Below are positions 35,301 through 45,050 of a DNA stretch of 64,000 nt, in pieces. The stretch covers positions 96,023 to 160,022 of the forward strand of contig ML976734.1 of NCBI GenBank assembly GCA_010015655.1, written 5' to 3'. This DNA comes from Bimuria novae-zelandiae CBS 107.79 (Eukaryota; Ascomycota; Dothideomycetes; Pleosporales; Didymosphaeriaceae). The notes under the pieces are model-generated. The model saw only the letters and a program-made list of their open reading frames with translations, made no database searches and was not told the origin of the DNA. Position numbers and translations under genes: made by a program. How positions within the stretch are numbered: position 1 is the first letter of the stretch; every line of letters starts with the position of its first letter.

Positions 35301-37700
35301 AAGGATCTTTAGGGTCTTGCCATCTTTTTCCACAAGAGGGATAGAAAGATTCACTCTAGGTCTATAGTGCGAGGGGAGCTTGTCAGCTTGTTCCTTATAG
35401 AAGATATGCTATAAGTCTTTAAAAGCTTTAGGTAGTAACTTTTATAGGTTTACCTTTAGCTTGCGGGTTAACGCCTTCTATATATCCTTTATTAATATAA
35501 AAAATACTTTAGCCCCGTTTCCTAGGCGTTAATTACGCTAATTTAAGGCTATAAAGGCTATAGCTAATACCCTTTAAGGCTTTATTAATAGTTTTTTACT
35601 TTCTTAGTTACGGATACGGGTGCCTAAACTTTTAGTCTAGATTAATTTCTTTGCTAGGGCTAGTTTAACCCTATTCTTTTTTATTTAGGTTAGGCTAAGG
35701 ATTAGGTCGTACGACCCGTCGTTAGGTAAGATGTATAGCTATATTAATTCTATATAGCTATTAATATTTACTTTTAATTAGACTACTTTACGTACGAAGA
35801 GTCGCATGCCTCTAATACTAATAACCTCTTATAGATAGAGTAGGTTCTTGCGCTATAGGTGGGCTTTTATTATAAGTTTTTTTAATATAAATTTAAAGGT
35901 TAAATAACCTGAATTAATTATTGTTAATATAAATATGATGTTATTAATAAGCGAGTGTACTATTACTAGTGTTAAGTCTAGCTATAGCCTTTAAAAGTTA
36001 TTAAAACTTATTTTTTACCCTTTTCCTACTTTTGCCTTCTAGCGGCGTCTATTACTAGGAGGACTTAGTTTTCTAAATTAGTAAAGGCTATATTAAACTT
36101 TTATTAGAGAATTTCTTAGTAGTAGGTGTAGCGGCGCGAGCTTATACTAGTTTTATTATAAGTAAAAGTTTACACTACTTTACGCGATGTCCTGTATCTT
36201 TATAATAAAAATAAAAACTATTCTTTTTACAGGTTTCTATTACCTCGCGCAACACCCACGTGGCTTGTTTCTAGGTATTACTAGACCTGTGTCCTGTGGC
36301 TCTATCTGTTGCTTAGTGTCTTTTATCTTGGCTTCGTCGGCCAGACATCCTTCTAGGGTTAGCTTAGGTAGGTTCCTAATCTATTTCGTCTAGCGCCCTA
36401 TTCTTAGCAGAAAACTTTAGTAGCTATAATATATTTTAAAAAAGGTTTTCTTTAACCTTATTAACCTTCTTCTAGACTCCTTGCAGGTCCTAATTATTAT
36501 TTATATTTACTATAATTATTTAGTCTTATAAGTCCTCGCGAAGGCTCTAAAGGTATAGGTTTTTTAAAATCGCTTAATTATACTCCTTAGCTTCTATAGC
36601 ATAGTTATTAAAGTTAAGATTAAAGTTATAAAGCTTCTAGTTCTCTTATTATATTATAAGTAAGTAGTTACGCGCGATTTTGTTAAGATCTGAACATGTA
36701 TGGAACAAGGAGGGCCAACGGGCCTCCAGTGGGGGTGACACTCGGCGGGGTCGCGTAACCGAGGTCACGTGACAACACCATCCAGCCAAGACTCACCAGC
36801 CATGGATGGCGATACCGTCCATGGATGGCAACGGTATCTTGGATGGTATGAATTCCTTATGTATATAACGGAACACAAATACCTTTATAGTATGTGTGTT
36901 CAACCTGTTTATCAATCTATCGTTTGGATCTGAATAAGCAACCTTGTTGATTTGATTGTGCTATACCCACCTTTGATACCAACGCCCTAGTGACAAGCGC
37001 AAGCTATCACTACGACCCTCTCCCGTCCTACTATAGTATTCCTGCCCGAGAACCAACCTTAGCCCCTTAGGGACCAGCTACCCCTTTGGGATCTTAACAG
37101 ATTTCTTCCGCTAGGTAGTTATAAAAGTTATAGTCTAGTAGCTCCTAAAGGTTAGCTTTAGTGCACCCTAGGTAGTAGTTTAAGTATATAATTCCCACCG
37201 TTGCTGCACGTCCTATTAATTAACTAATAATATATTTAGGTATATTTTTAAGGTAGTCCTTATCTTCTAGGAGCTTATATTACATTACTATTTTAAAGTA
37301 GTAGTAATCCTATTATTTACTATTAAAATAGTCTAAGTTAAGGATCTTAGGGCGATAGCTTCTTCCTTAGTTTAAGATAAGCTCTACTATTAATCTCTCT
37401 AGTAGCTCTATTTATTAGTTTACTTCTAATAGCTAATTCGTATCTCTTGTCTCTTAAGAGTATTATTATATTATTAGGGGTTTTTAGCGCTCTTTTATTA
37501 TTTTTTTAGTTAGTCCTCTTGCTCCTTGCAGCGGAGTCTAAAAAGTGTCTTAGAGGTTAATAAGTACTTTAACCTTGCTTAAGAATTATTATATTTTATT
37601 CTCGTTAACTCTTAATACCTAAAGTTTAGTTATAAATAAAAAAAGCTATCCTTTTATTTCCCTAGCTATTGCTTTTTTATAAGCTAATAGCTTGCTATAT
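32400..37700 (-). pseudogene. Gypsy gag-pol, decayed
   Basis: Minus-strand conceptual translation. Integrase near 33060-33200 reads SIISDRGGQFVSEF and INQRLSIAKHLETDR. Reverse transcriptase near 34800-35290 reads FSGGLRFYINYQALNAI and an active-site box YIDNVLIFSS in which the second Asp is Asn. A CCHC-like knuckle of gag near 36160-36230 is recognisable (KDTGHRVK...C) with Cys-to-Tyr changes. The many stops and lost catalytic residues are consistent with RIP. Confidence 0.75.
36681..37099. mobile_element. Solo LTR, not RIP-mutated, nested in the Gypsy element
   Basis: 419 bp bounded by TGTTAAGATC and GATCTTAACA, with a perfect 5-bp target duplication GATTT at 36676-36680 and 37100-37104. 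It is rich in intact CpA/TpG and GC-balanced, unlike the surrounding sequence. It holds a TATA-like GTATATAACGG near 36861 and is probably a solo LTR left by LTR-LTR recombination. No internal coding part remains and the parent family is not elsewhere in the window. Confidence 0.9.
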
Positions 37701-37981
37701 ATAATTGTTTGTGCTAAGATATAGACCTTTAGTAAAAGGTCTTATTCTTATTTTTATAACTTCTTTATTTAGTAAAGATAGTCTTGCTAGCGTTAAGTAT
37801 CTATTAAGACTCCTTTTTAATTACTTACTAGGGAGAGTTCTATCTCCTCGCAGGTCTAGGCGTCGCCTTTATAGTATTTATCTACGTAAGTTCTTTAACT
37901 TCGTGTGCTACTTTGTAGCTTTAATTTATAATTATATTAAAATCTACTTATCCCGCGACGGGTAGAAGTAATTAAATTTAA

Positions 37982-38142
37982 TATAAAAGGCTAGGTACTT
38001 AAGGAGCTAAAGGTGCTAGAAGAATACTTATAAATTTAATAAAAAGTCTAAAGTTAAGCTTTAGGCGTTAAACTTATATATCTGGGGTTCGCATAACCGA
38101 GGGTCAAGGATCTAAGGCAACAACTGGACGTAGCCCATTACA
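37982..38142 (-). repeat. Gypsy LTR (5' copy in coding orientation)
   Basis: Begins TATAAAAGGCTAGG (RIPped TGTAAGGGGCTGGG) and ends CCCATTACA. The two copies are mutated at different sites, so both were RIP targets. Confidence 0.9.
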
Positions 38143-38181
38143 CTTTAGTTAAACAATCTGGGCTATAATAATAGCGCTAAG

Positions 38182-38232
38182 GTAAAGGCTTTAAGGTTAG
38201 ATAAAATTTAAACGTATTTTATACCTGTTTAG
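38182..38232 (+). repeat. Probable RIP-decayed 11-nt-unit intron
   Basis: GTAAAG donor and TTTAG acceptor with last units GATAAAATTTA, AACGTATTTTA, TACCTGTTTAG. Flanking exons are too decayed to confirm the frame. Confidence 0.4.
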
Positions 38233-38604
38233 AGCTTATTTAAACTTTTAATATATATTTTAAAGTTATAAAATGTTTTTAGTAGCGCCCTTGCTATAAT
38301 TAGTAACTAGAATATTAACTAGTAGTCTAATTTTAGAGGAATAAGGTATATTTTTCGTTTAACATACTTTTAAGAGGTTTCTAACTTGTTTAGCTACTAT
38401 TTAGGGAGCAGAGTTACTTTATTAGTTATACTAGCTAGTAATTTAACGCTTAACTAAAGGAAAAATACTTTACTACCTTTATTAAAGCTAACGTTAACGT
38501 AGAGTACCTCCGTGCTTTATTTATAAATAGTTTACTAAATTATAAACAGCCAAGTGGGCGCTGTAAAGTCGTTGAGGCCTTGTCTACACGGAATAAATTC
38601 TATA

Positions 38605-38645
38605 GTATAAACGATGTAAACACGTTGCAAACATGTTTCGAATAG
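38605..38645 (+). repeat. Probable 11-nt-unit intron
   Basis: Contains AACACGTTGCA and AACATGTTTCG in tandem, ending AATAG. Donor GTATAA. Frame on either side is decayed. Confidence 0.5.
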
Positions 38646-38877
38646 ATATATCTAGGAGTTAACTATTCTTAAGGAATAGAAAAACTTGTCAAGATAAGCT
38701 ATAATGTATACTAGGATATTATTATCCTTAATAATGCTAGGGTAGCGTCCTATTTTATTATAATCTTATTTAGAACGTATTTACATATACCTCCTCCGCC
38801 CTAGCTACTGTAACTAAATAATATTAATACGATTAAAAACATCTTATGCCTAATGTTAACCCCTAGCCTATTATAGT

Positions 38878-38926
38878 GTAAGCTTTAATTTAAACTTATT
38901 TAATTCCTATTCCTAACGCGTTATAG
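38878..38926 (+). repeat. 11-nt-unit intron
   Basis: GTAAGC donor, then AACTTATTTAA, TTCCTATTCCT, AACGCGTTATA and the final G. 49 nt; the CCTAAC junction fits a branch site. Confidence 0.6.
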
Positions 38927-39356
38927 CTAATTTTTTTAACTCTAAATAACTAAAGGCCTACCTAAGTATATATAGTTATTGCTTTATTAAGGATTTTTAC
39001 GTTACCTTTATAAATAAAGATCGTATTACCTATATTATTAAGCAAGAGAAGCTCACACGCTTTCTATATAAAGGGGATCTTAAAGGCGTAATATTTAAGT
39101 AGAGAATAAAATACTAGGATAAGAACATAGTCTAAATATATTTTATACATATTTTATTACTTTAACTAACTTAACTAGGCATACATTCGTGATGTAATAA
39201 TATTAATTAATAAAAATATTATTATCTACTTTTTTAATAAGGCCGCTAAAATTCTGTTTAATTAAAAGATATTTTAGATGGATATGTCTTTTAAGCGTCT
39301 TTATGGCGAATGGGCTGAGATTTTAATCGCAATTTTCTATCCTAGGCACGGGAAGA

Positions 39357-39409
39357 GTAAGCGCGCAGGCAGTCTAAACCCGTTAGAAACACGTTACTAA
39401 CACGTTTAG
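39357..39409 (+). repeat. 11-nt-unit intron
   Basis: GTAAGC donor, then AACCCGTTAGA, AACACGTTACT, AACACGTTTAG. The ACT-AAC unit junction gives an ACTAAC branch site. The following exon is open (TLGRIITDTEESS). Confidence 0.8.
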
Positions 39410-39562
39410 TTCTCACGCTTGGCAGAATCATCACCGATACTGAAGAAAGTAGCATGTATGAGCTTGCAAGTGACCGCGCAGAGAGGCCAGTACAATGGCG
39501 ACACTTACACGGTGAGGGTTGGTATGGTACAACCCTCGACATGTGTAGTAAGCAAATGGCAG

Positions 39563-39615
39563 GTACGATTATAAGTCTAAATATGCATAAAATATATCCT
39601 AAACATGTTTGGTAG
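39563..39615 (+). repeat. 11-nt-unit intron
   Basis: GTACGA donor, then AATATGCATAA, AATATATCCTA, AACATGTTTGG and TAG. Removing it restores the frame MAG-FGRYL, phase 1. Confidence 0.8.
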
Positions 39616-39834
39616 GTTTTGGGAGATATCTATAGAGTATTGACCGACGGCACCGAGACTGGAGATGGCAGCTTCAATCCTGTACTAGGTTCTGTGATGT
39701 CCACTTTGCACGCAGTATCAAAAGGGCCGTACCAAGTTCAGAACACGTTGAAGACTCTGTCTGGGGGCGGATGCGTGCATTATTGAGATGCAAGACATCG
39801 GAGGAGTATTATTCCTTACTTAATCTGTTGATAG

Positions 39835-39880
39835 GTAAGTCCTCGAAATGTGTTTGCAACACATTACTAACATAATATAG
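39835..39880 (+). repeat. 11-nt-unit intron
   Basis: GTAAGT donor, then AATGTGTTTGC, AACACATTACT, AACATAATATA and the final G; ACTAAC branch site at the unit junction. Removal joins NLLI-ENEPEVKA in frame. Confidence 0.85.
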
Positions 39881-40085
39881 AAAATGAGCCAGAAGTAAAG
39901 GCTCGCAACTGGGCCCGGCATAAGAAGAATCTAGTTATTGCCGCGGGGCTCGTTTTTTGTTGCAGCAATATCAAAGATCGAGATGTTTGGAATACATTAG
40001 CATCAAATTCGAATGTTGCTGAGCAGGCCGGGCAAAAGGGCTATCGAACTGGAAAACATGTGCCTTTACTTGGTGCAATCTTTAA

Positions 40086-40131
40086 GTAAGTTGTCTAAAC
40101 ATGTTCTGAACGCGCTCGTAACGCGTTCCAG
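40086..40131 (+). repeat. 11-nt-unit intron
   Basis: GTAAGTTGTCTA start shared with the next intron, then AACATGTTCTG, AACGCGCTCGT, AACGCGTTCCA and the final G. Removal joins LLGAIF to GMQMDLQ in frame. Confidence 0.85.
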
Positions 40132-40259
40132 CGGTATGCAAATGGATCTCCAGGATATCCAAGAATTTGATGCACGCGATAGATACGGCGTTCGACATTC
40201 TTGGCGGGGTACCGCATCTCCGGGGCAGCAATACTTTATTAACCAAGGCCGTGAAGCTA

Positions 40260-40304
40260 GTAAGTTGTCTAAACATGATTAGAATGTGTCTAAAACATGT
40301 TTAG
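40260..40304 (+). repeat. 11-nt-unit intron
   Basis: Starts with the same 17 nt as the preceding intron (GTAAGTTGTCTAAACAT), then units AACATGATTAG, AATGTGTCTAA, AACATGTTTAG. Removal joins NQGREA to KRKRSRRAKEED in frame. Confidence 0.85.
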
Positions 40305-40521
40305 AGAGAAAAAGATCGCGTCGTGCTAAGGAAGAAGATATTACTAATTTTACAGATAATAATTTAATACATAAGGTGGCCGATTCCTTAGGACACGTAC
40401 GTACGTTAAGGAGAGTAGTTTCTAAAATAAGAAGAACTTCTCAAGTACGCTCTACCTTATAATTACTATCTCTATAATCTTTGCCTGCCCCCTCTTCCTC
40501 TAGCAGAGAAGATGTGTTAAT

Positions 40522-40571
40522 GTAAGAGCAAGTAATCTATTTAAATTATATTTCTAATATATTTATATTAG
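40522..40571 (+). repeat. Probable AT-decayed 11-nt-unit intron
   Basis: GTAAGA donor and ATTAG acceptor, 50 nt, with 11-nt phased AT-rich units AATTATATTTC and TAATATATTTA. Downstream is the charged C-terminal helix. Confidence 0.5.
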
Positions 40572-40758
40572 TTCTTAACGCCCTTTACGTTAGGCCTTGC
40601 TATTAAGCCAAGCTACTAGCCAGGCCTTACAAGAAGAACGAGAACGTATAGCTATTGAACGGGAGCGTCTTGAGCTGGACATGGAGCGATTAGAATTTGA
40701 GATAAAGAAGCGGGACTTTGAGAAGGGTACGTAAGAGCAGGTTATAGAAAAAGGATTG

Positions 40759-40835
40759 AAACTTGTTATAATCTTATTGGAAACTTGTTCTAATCTTGAT
40801 GAAAACTTGTTATAATCTTGATGAAAACTTGTTTC
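40759..40835 (+). repeat. Seven tandem 11-nt units after the stop codon
   Basis: Alternating AAACTTGTTAT-type and AATCTTGATGA-type 11-mers, seven in exact register. The AAAC-N2-GTT core resembles the intron unit AACATGTT, so a related motif with the same period marks the 3' flank. Confidence 0.9.
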
Positions 40836-41947
40836 GCTAAGCTACCTACTAAAAGTTCACGTGCTCTGCCAAGCCGCTAACCTTATTCCGTAACTTATCC
40901 CCAAGGTTAGCCGAGGTATCTCCCAAGGTCAGATGAGTTGCAGCCTCCCGATAGCGCGAGGGGCAAGAGTTGCAGAACACGAACACACAAGAACACAATC
41001 ACATTCTGCTTGTATGGCCACATTCTAATGTTCTACGTCTTTTAAGCCTTTACGGCACGCCTCAAACCGACGCCTTAATCATGTCTGCACCTCTGATATC
41101 AGCGGATCCCAACCAATCCAACTAGGCCGATAAAAGGGGCAGGCAGCGTACTTACGTTGCACGGTGAATCACAAACATGCGCTGACTTACACTCGTCTCC
41201 CAGTTAGAAAAATCAAGCGAGCCTCATGTGAGAGACGGCGGCGTTTTTCGCGCGCGGAACGGGACGCCGCCTTCGCAACGCCACCACGGAGAGCAGCCTC
41301 CGCGTCTTGTTTTGACGTAAAACGCTCGACCTATTTCCAGTATCCTCAAGCCATCCGCGTTAGAGGCTTGAAATACGAACCACCTCGCCGATGTGCGATA
41401 CGAACCATGAACACGTTGACTGCAAGGCTTGCTTGAACAAGCGCGACTGGGAAACTAAGGGATGTTACTAAGGATCTTGCAACGTTCTAGCTAGATCTTC
41501 ACATTACTGTGCGGGTCTTAAGGAAGTACGCCTTCAGCATGTTCGGCCTCTGGATGATCTCCAAGCAAATCTCACCCCGTAAACTGGTACAAAGCTGGTG
41601 TGTGTGAGCTTACCCCTGCTCATGCGATCTTACGTGTTGACTCGGTTAAATACATAGCTCAGATTGTACCTGGTCGTTCACACGATACAAGGTAATTCTA
41701 TGATAGCTTGCAGATTTAATGTGGGCCTCGTTCAACCAGCAACCTGATGGAATGGGCAGCAGTGACAGCTCTGGCGCTATCCGACGCCTTAAAACGCCTC
41801 GCGTCTACGCCTGTCACCGCTAAGCAAAGTCTGGACGGTGCGATAATGCTTAATAGGCCGGCAATAGATTGTATAAGAAATAGACGTCCCTAGGTCGTAT
41901 CTTCTTCGTTGCGTACGAGTGGCTGGAACAAGAAGCTAGTGACTATC
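40836..41947. other. Right flank of the nested stack and upstream region of the amine oxidase
   Basis: GC-balanced DNA without a supported gene. A 9-bp stem hairpin (GCTAACCTT/AAGGTTAGC, 40876-40911) lies beyond the last 11-nt array and might mark the transposon end. A 90-codon frame at 41164-41436 has no domain or splice context. A TATA-like TATAAGAAA at 41872 lies 76 bp before the ATG of the next gene. Confidence 0.5.
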
Positions 41948-44562
41948 ATGCAGTCCATAGGCTCTCTCACGCTTGTTGTCATTTTCTTGTTTTTTCAGAC
42001 TACTATCCAAGACCTGACAGAATGTGCCACTGACCAGCCCACAACTAATGCACCTCGCAAAAACGTCTGGCGTCCCCTGTCAGAACAAGAAGTCCTGGAT
42101 GTTGGCAACATCGTTACTCAAAAGTTCACTTTGAACCCAACTCCAGCACCGAAGTAAGTGTGCACAGTGGTTAGACTCAAACAAGGATTGCTAATTTCGA
42201 CTCAGTACAACGGAAACTGTAGCGTATGTGCAAATCGGGCTTGAGGTATATGTACACCGGCTCACACGTATGCAGGGTTCGCATTGAGGGCGTCAGCTTG
42301 CTTCAGCCAAACAAATCCGATGTTTTACCATTTCTCGACGGCCATGCGAATGAACCAAGCCGCTACGCACGGACTACAGTGTTATTTCTTTCGCTAGAAG
42401 GGCCTTCCCTACGAGAATATGTTGTTGGACCTTTGTCCGGCACCAATGCAACTCAGGTTGTACCGCTCACGTTCCCTTTTAATAACAAGCAACCCGGGAA
42501 AAGCCGATATCCGAGTATCCGAGTTCCAGATAGTATTGACGGGTGGGTGGCTGCACTTAGTGAAGAAATCGCAAACATCACTAGTCTCATTTGGAACTCA
42601 GTCAGTCTTACACAAATACTGAAGGATACAGCTGATCAATAGAAGACCATATTGGAAGGCGGTGTCGGTCTACGACTCGGGAACGTCTTCTTTGAGGAAG
42701 ATGGTGCTCAATCATCATGGGCAACTCTCCTTGGGCGTTCATCTAGTTTTGAAAGTGTTACATTGCTGTAGGTCAAACAATCTGTAATCGGAGACTTATT
42801 TAACAACCAATTATAGGCCACTTGGTGTCTTTCTTCATCTGGACGTAACCAGCCTTCGGTGGCAAGACTGGAAAATAACTGGGTGGTATTCACGTGGAGT
42901 TTTCTACGAGAACACGCGGGACTTCGAAGCGGCGGTTTCCTCTGCGGATTTTGAGAACCCTCCACCAAACGTGGACGGCCCCTGGATATCGACTGACAAG
43001 CAAGGTGAGCTGCCTCTAGATAATCTGCCACCGCCAGCCACAGTGTCAGGAGGAAAGAGACGTTTCAGCGTCGACAGAAACGAAAATTATGTATCGTGGA
43101 TGGACTTCAGCTTTTATACGGCCACATCTCCCAAGGAGGGTCTTTCGCTCCACGACGTACGTTACAAAGGCCAGCGTGTCCTTTACGAGCTAGCTCTTCA
43201 AGAAGCGCTAGCACACTATGCGGGCGCGGATCCTGTGCAGTCTGAGACCTTGTACTTCGACACATTCGGCGGATTGGGCAGCGAGATGTTTCCGCTCGTG
43301 AAAGATTACGATTGTCCTAGTCATGCAACATACCTCGATGCCGGGTAATCCATCCCAACAATGTTTTACAAGTGAAAGCAAGCTAACTTGCACCAACGTT
43401 GTAGTTACCCAAACGCTATATGTCTCTTCGAAGCCGATACGAACTTTCCAATTCGGAGACATACAGTATGGAACCCGGAAAAGAATTATACCAGCGTTGC
43501 GAAAAACATCGTCTTCACAGTTCGCTGGATCTCCACGGTAGGCAACTACGACTACCTCTTTGACTATAACTTCTTCTATGATGGGGCGATTGAGGTATCA
43601 GTAAGAGCTTCAGGCTACATATCCGCAGCGTACTACGCCGACAACGACGACTTTGGGTTCCGCATTCACGATTTTCTGTCTGGCTCCCTTCATGATCATG
43701 TCATGACGTTCAAAGCAGACTTGGATGTTCTGGGTGAAAAGAACAGTGTACAAAAACTAGAAATTATACCAGCGACAGTAGAATATCCTTGGTCCGGAGG
43801 GCGCACCAGGCACACGATGAAGCTCGAGAAGAGCTTTGTGACTATTGAGGATGACGCCAGCATTATGTGGGCGCCAAACGATGCAGCGATCTACTCCATC
43901 GTTAACAAGGATTCACCAAACAAGTATGGGGAGTATCCTGGGTACAGGGTGAAGCGATGTATGTTCGATCAACGGCATACGTCCCCATAATTGAAGCTAA
44001 ACGTCGCAGCGGCTGGTGCAACACACCTCACGGTGAAGGACTCGTCGAACGGCGGGAACGCCCTCCATTATGCTACAGCAGATCTCTTCGTCACCAAACA
44101 GAAAGATACAGAGCCCAAAGCTGCCGACTGGGCCAATTCGTTTGACGTGAATGACCCACTCGTGGATTTCTCCAAGTTCCTAGATGGCGAGAGCTTGGAG
44201 CAGGAAGATTTGTAAGAATCCGCCTTCTACAGCTCTCGTAGAACACTGACAAACGGTGACAGAGTACTTTGGTTTAATCTTGGAATGCACCATGTACCGC
44301 ATACAGGAGATCTGTAAGTCAACCTGCACTATTGCTCTGACGAAGTGGATGTTGATATTTTAGACCGAACACGGTCATGACTTCGGCGCATTCTGCTATA
44401 CGGCTGGAGCCGATCAACTACCTCTTGAACGACCCTTCGGTACAAAGTAGCCAGCAGATCAGGATCAATCGTACGTCCGGTACAATCGAAAGGTTTGATG
44501 CGCAGAGTGCCAACTGCTCAGTTGATTTGGTGAGCCGGAAGCCCATGATGCTGGTATTGTGA
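41948..44562 (+). CDS. Secreted copper amine oxidase (primary-amine oxidase)
   Basis: Proposed exons 41948-42153, 42206-42223, 42276-42600, 42643-42767, 42817-43344, 43405-43958, 44010-44211, 44263-44313, 44364-44562, about 735 aa. It oxidises primary amines to aldehyde, ammonia and H2O2 with copper and topaquinone. N-terminal signal peptide or anchor MQSIGSLTLVVIFLFF. Family landmarks: RYKGQRVLYELALQEALAHY, catalytic-base Asp in LYFDTFGG, topaquinone-precursor Tyr in VGNYDY, copper ligands in LHDHVM and MHHVPHTGDLPNTV. The exon joins restore the family sequence at every junction. Exon 2 is only 18 nt. An in-frame TAG at 42640-42642 is avoided only if a 42-nt intron (42601-42642, GTCAGT...CAATAG) is spliced; otherwise the gene is a pseudogene. 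Confidence 0.85.
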
Positions 44563-45050
44563 AGACTGACACACAGGCAGAGCGCCTTTATTGCTTAGAT
44601 ACAATCCTGCTAGTTCTTCGCTTGTCGCCTGGATTGATGAATTGGGTATATATATGGCTTGATGCAATATTAGCGCGTGAACAGTAGAGTCCCGCATTCT
44701 ATCAACCCTGACACGAGGACACGTGCAATATATACCAGAAGCTTCGACAGTATCCGTTTGTCTTAACCTCAAAGTACTCGGAAAGAGGTCTCGAGCCAGC
44801 GTCCGTGCGGAATTTTAGCGCTTCAATACTTGTCACGAGCACGGCCTTTCACGCCCACCACGGCTCGCACGAACTAATTGAAATAGACCAACCTATCTAG
44901 ACCATCAACCACCGTCACCAAGTCTATGCAAACCCGACCGCGTCCCTCCTGCTCTTTGAAAATGTAAACTTCGTCCGCCATACACAACACCAAACACCCG
45001 CGCTCGCGCAGCAAACACCAACCCCAACCGGGCAATCTCACCAAACCAAC
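44563..45050. other. Spacer, no supported gene
   Basis: Between the amine oxidase stop and the next plus-strand ATG. Overlapping short frames on both strands lack support; it probably holds a 3' UTR and a promoter. Confidence 0.5.

Larger units (their letters stand above)
30214..38142 (-). mobile_element. Gypsy-type LTR retrotransposon, heavily RIP-mutated
   Basis: Two 161-bp LTRs (30214-30374 and 37982-38142), originally TGTAAGG...ATTACA, and a perfect 5-bp target duplication CTTTA at 30209-30213 and 38143-38147. LTR differences are transitions with one exception. Minus-strand order gag - RT - integrase is Gypsy (Ty3) order. Total 7929 bp including the nested solo LTR at 36681-37099. Confidence 0.93.
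29592..40733 (+). pseudogene. Multi-intron DDE-type transposase-like gene with satellite-built introns, split by a Gypsy element
   Basis: Exon 1 (29592-29732, MESLGSVFIPVPIRR...) is intact. The middle is RIP-decayed and interrupted by Gypsy 30214-38142. From 39410 on it reads almost cleanly: DTEESSMYELASDR, HLHGEGWYGTTLDMCSKQMA, then YLQSIDRRHRDWRWQLQS (Q as TAG), FCDVHFARSIKRA, NWARHKKNLVIAAGLVFCC, VAEQAGQKGYRTGKHVPLL, MQMDLQDIQEFDARDRYGV. These resemble the C-terminal catalytic half of a fungal transposase family (an HGEGW box, then AGL...EQ...LL motifs), but I cannot name the superfamily. Frame is kept through introns at 39563, 39835, 40086 and 40260. A stop at 40460-40462 may be a RIPped CAA. 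A charged helix (EERERIAIERERLELDMERL) ends at TAA near 40731-40733. Terminal inverted repeats were not found. Confidence 0.7.

Noticed and set aside
36187..36393. 68-codon plus-strand frame in the Gypsy
   Set aside because: Lies antisense to the gag zinc-knuckle region; a less RIPped patch, not a gene.
26250..40890. Terminal inverted repeats GGTTAGCG for the multi-intron transposase element
   Set aside because: Only eight bases match between the two ends and no target duplication follows from that boundary.
40876..40911. Helitron 3' hairpin terminus
   Set aside because: No CTRR end after the hairpin and no Rep/helicase coding; kept only as a possible element end.
41164..41436. 90-codon frame upstream of the amine oxidase
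   Set aside because: No domain, poor context and atypical composition; not supported as a gene.
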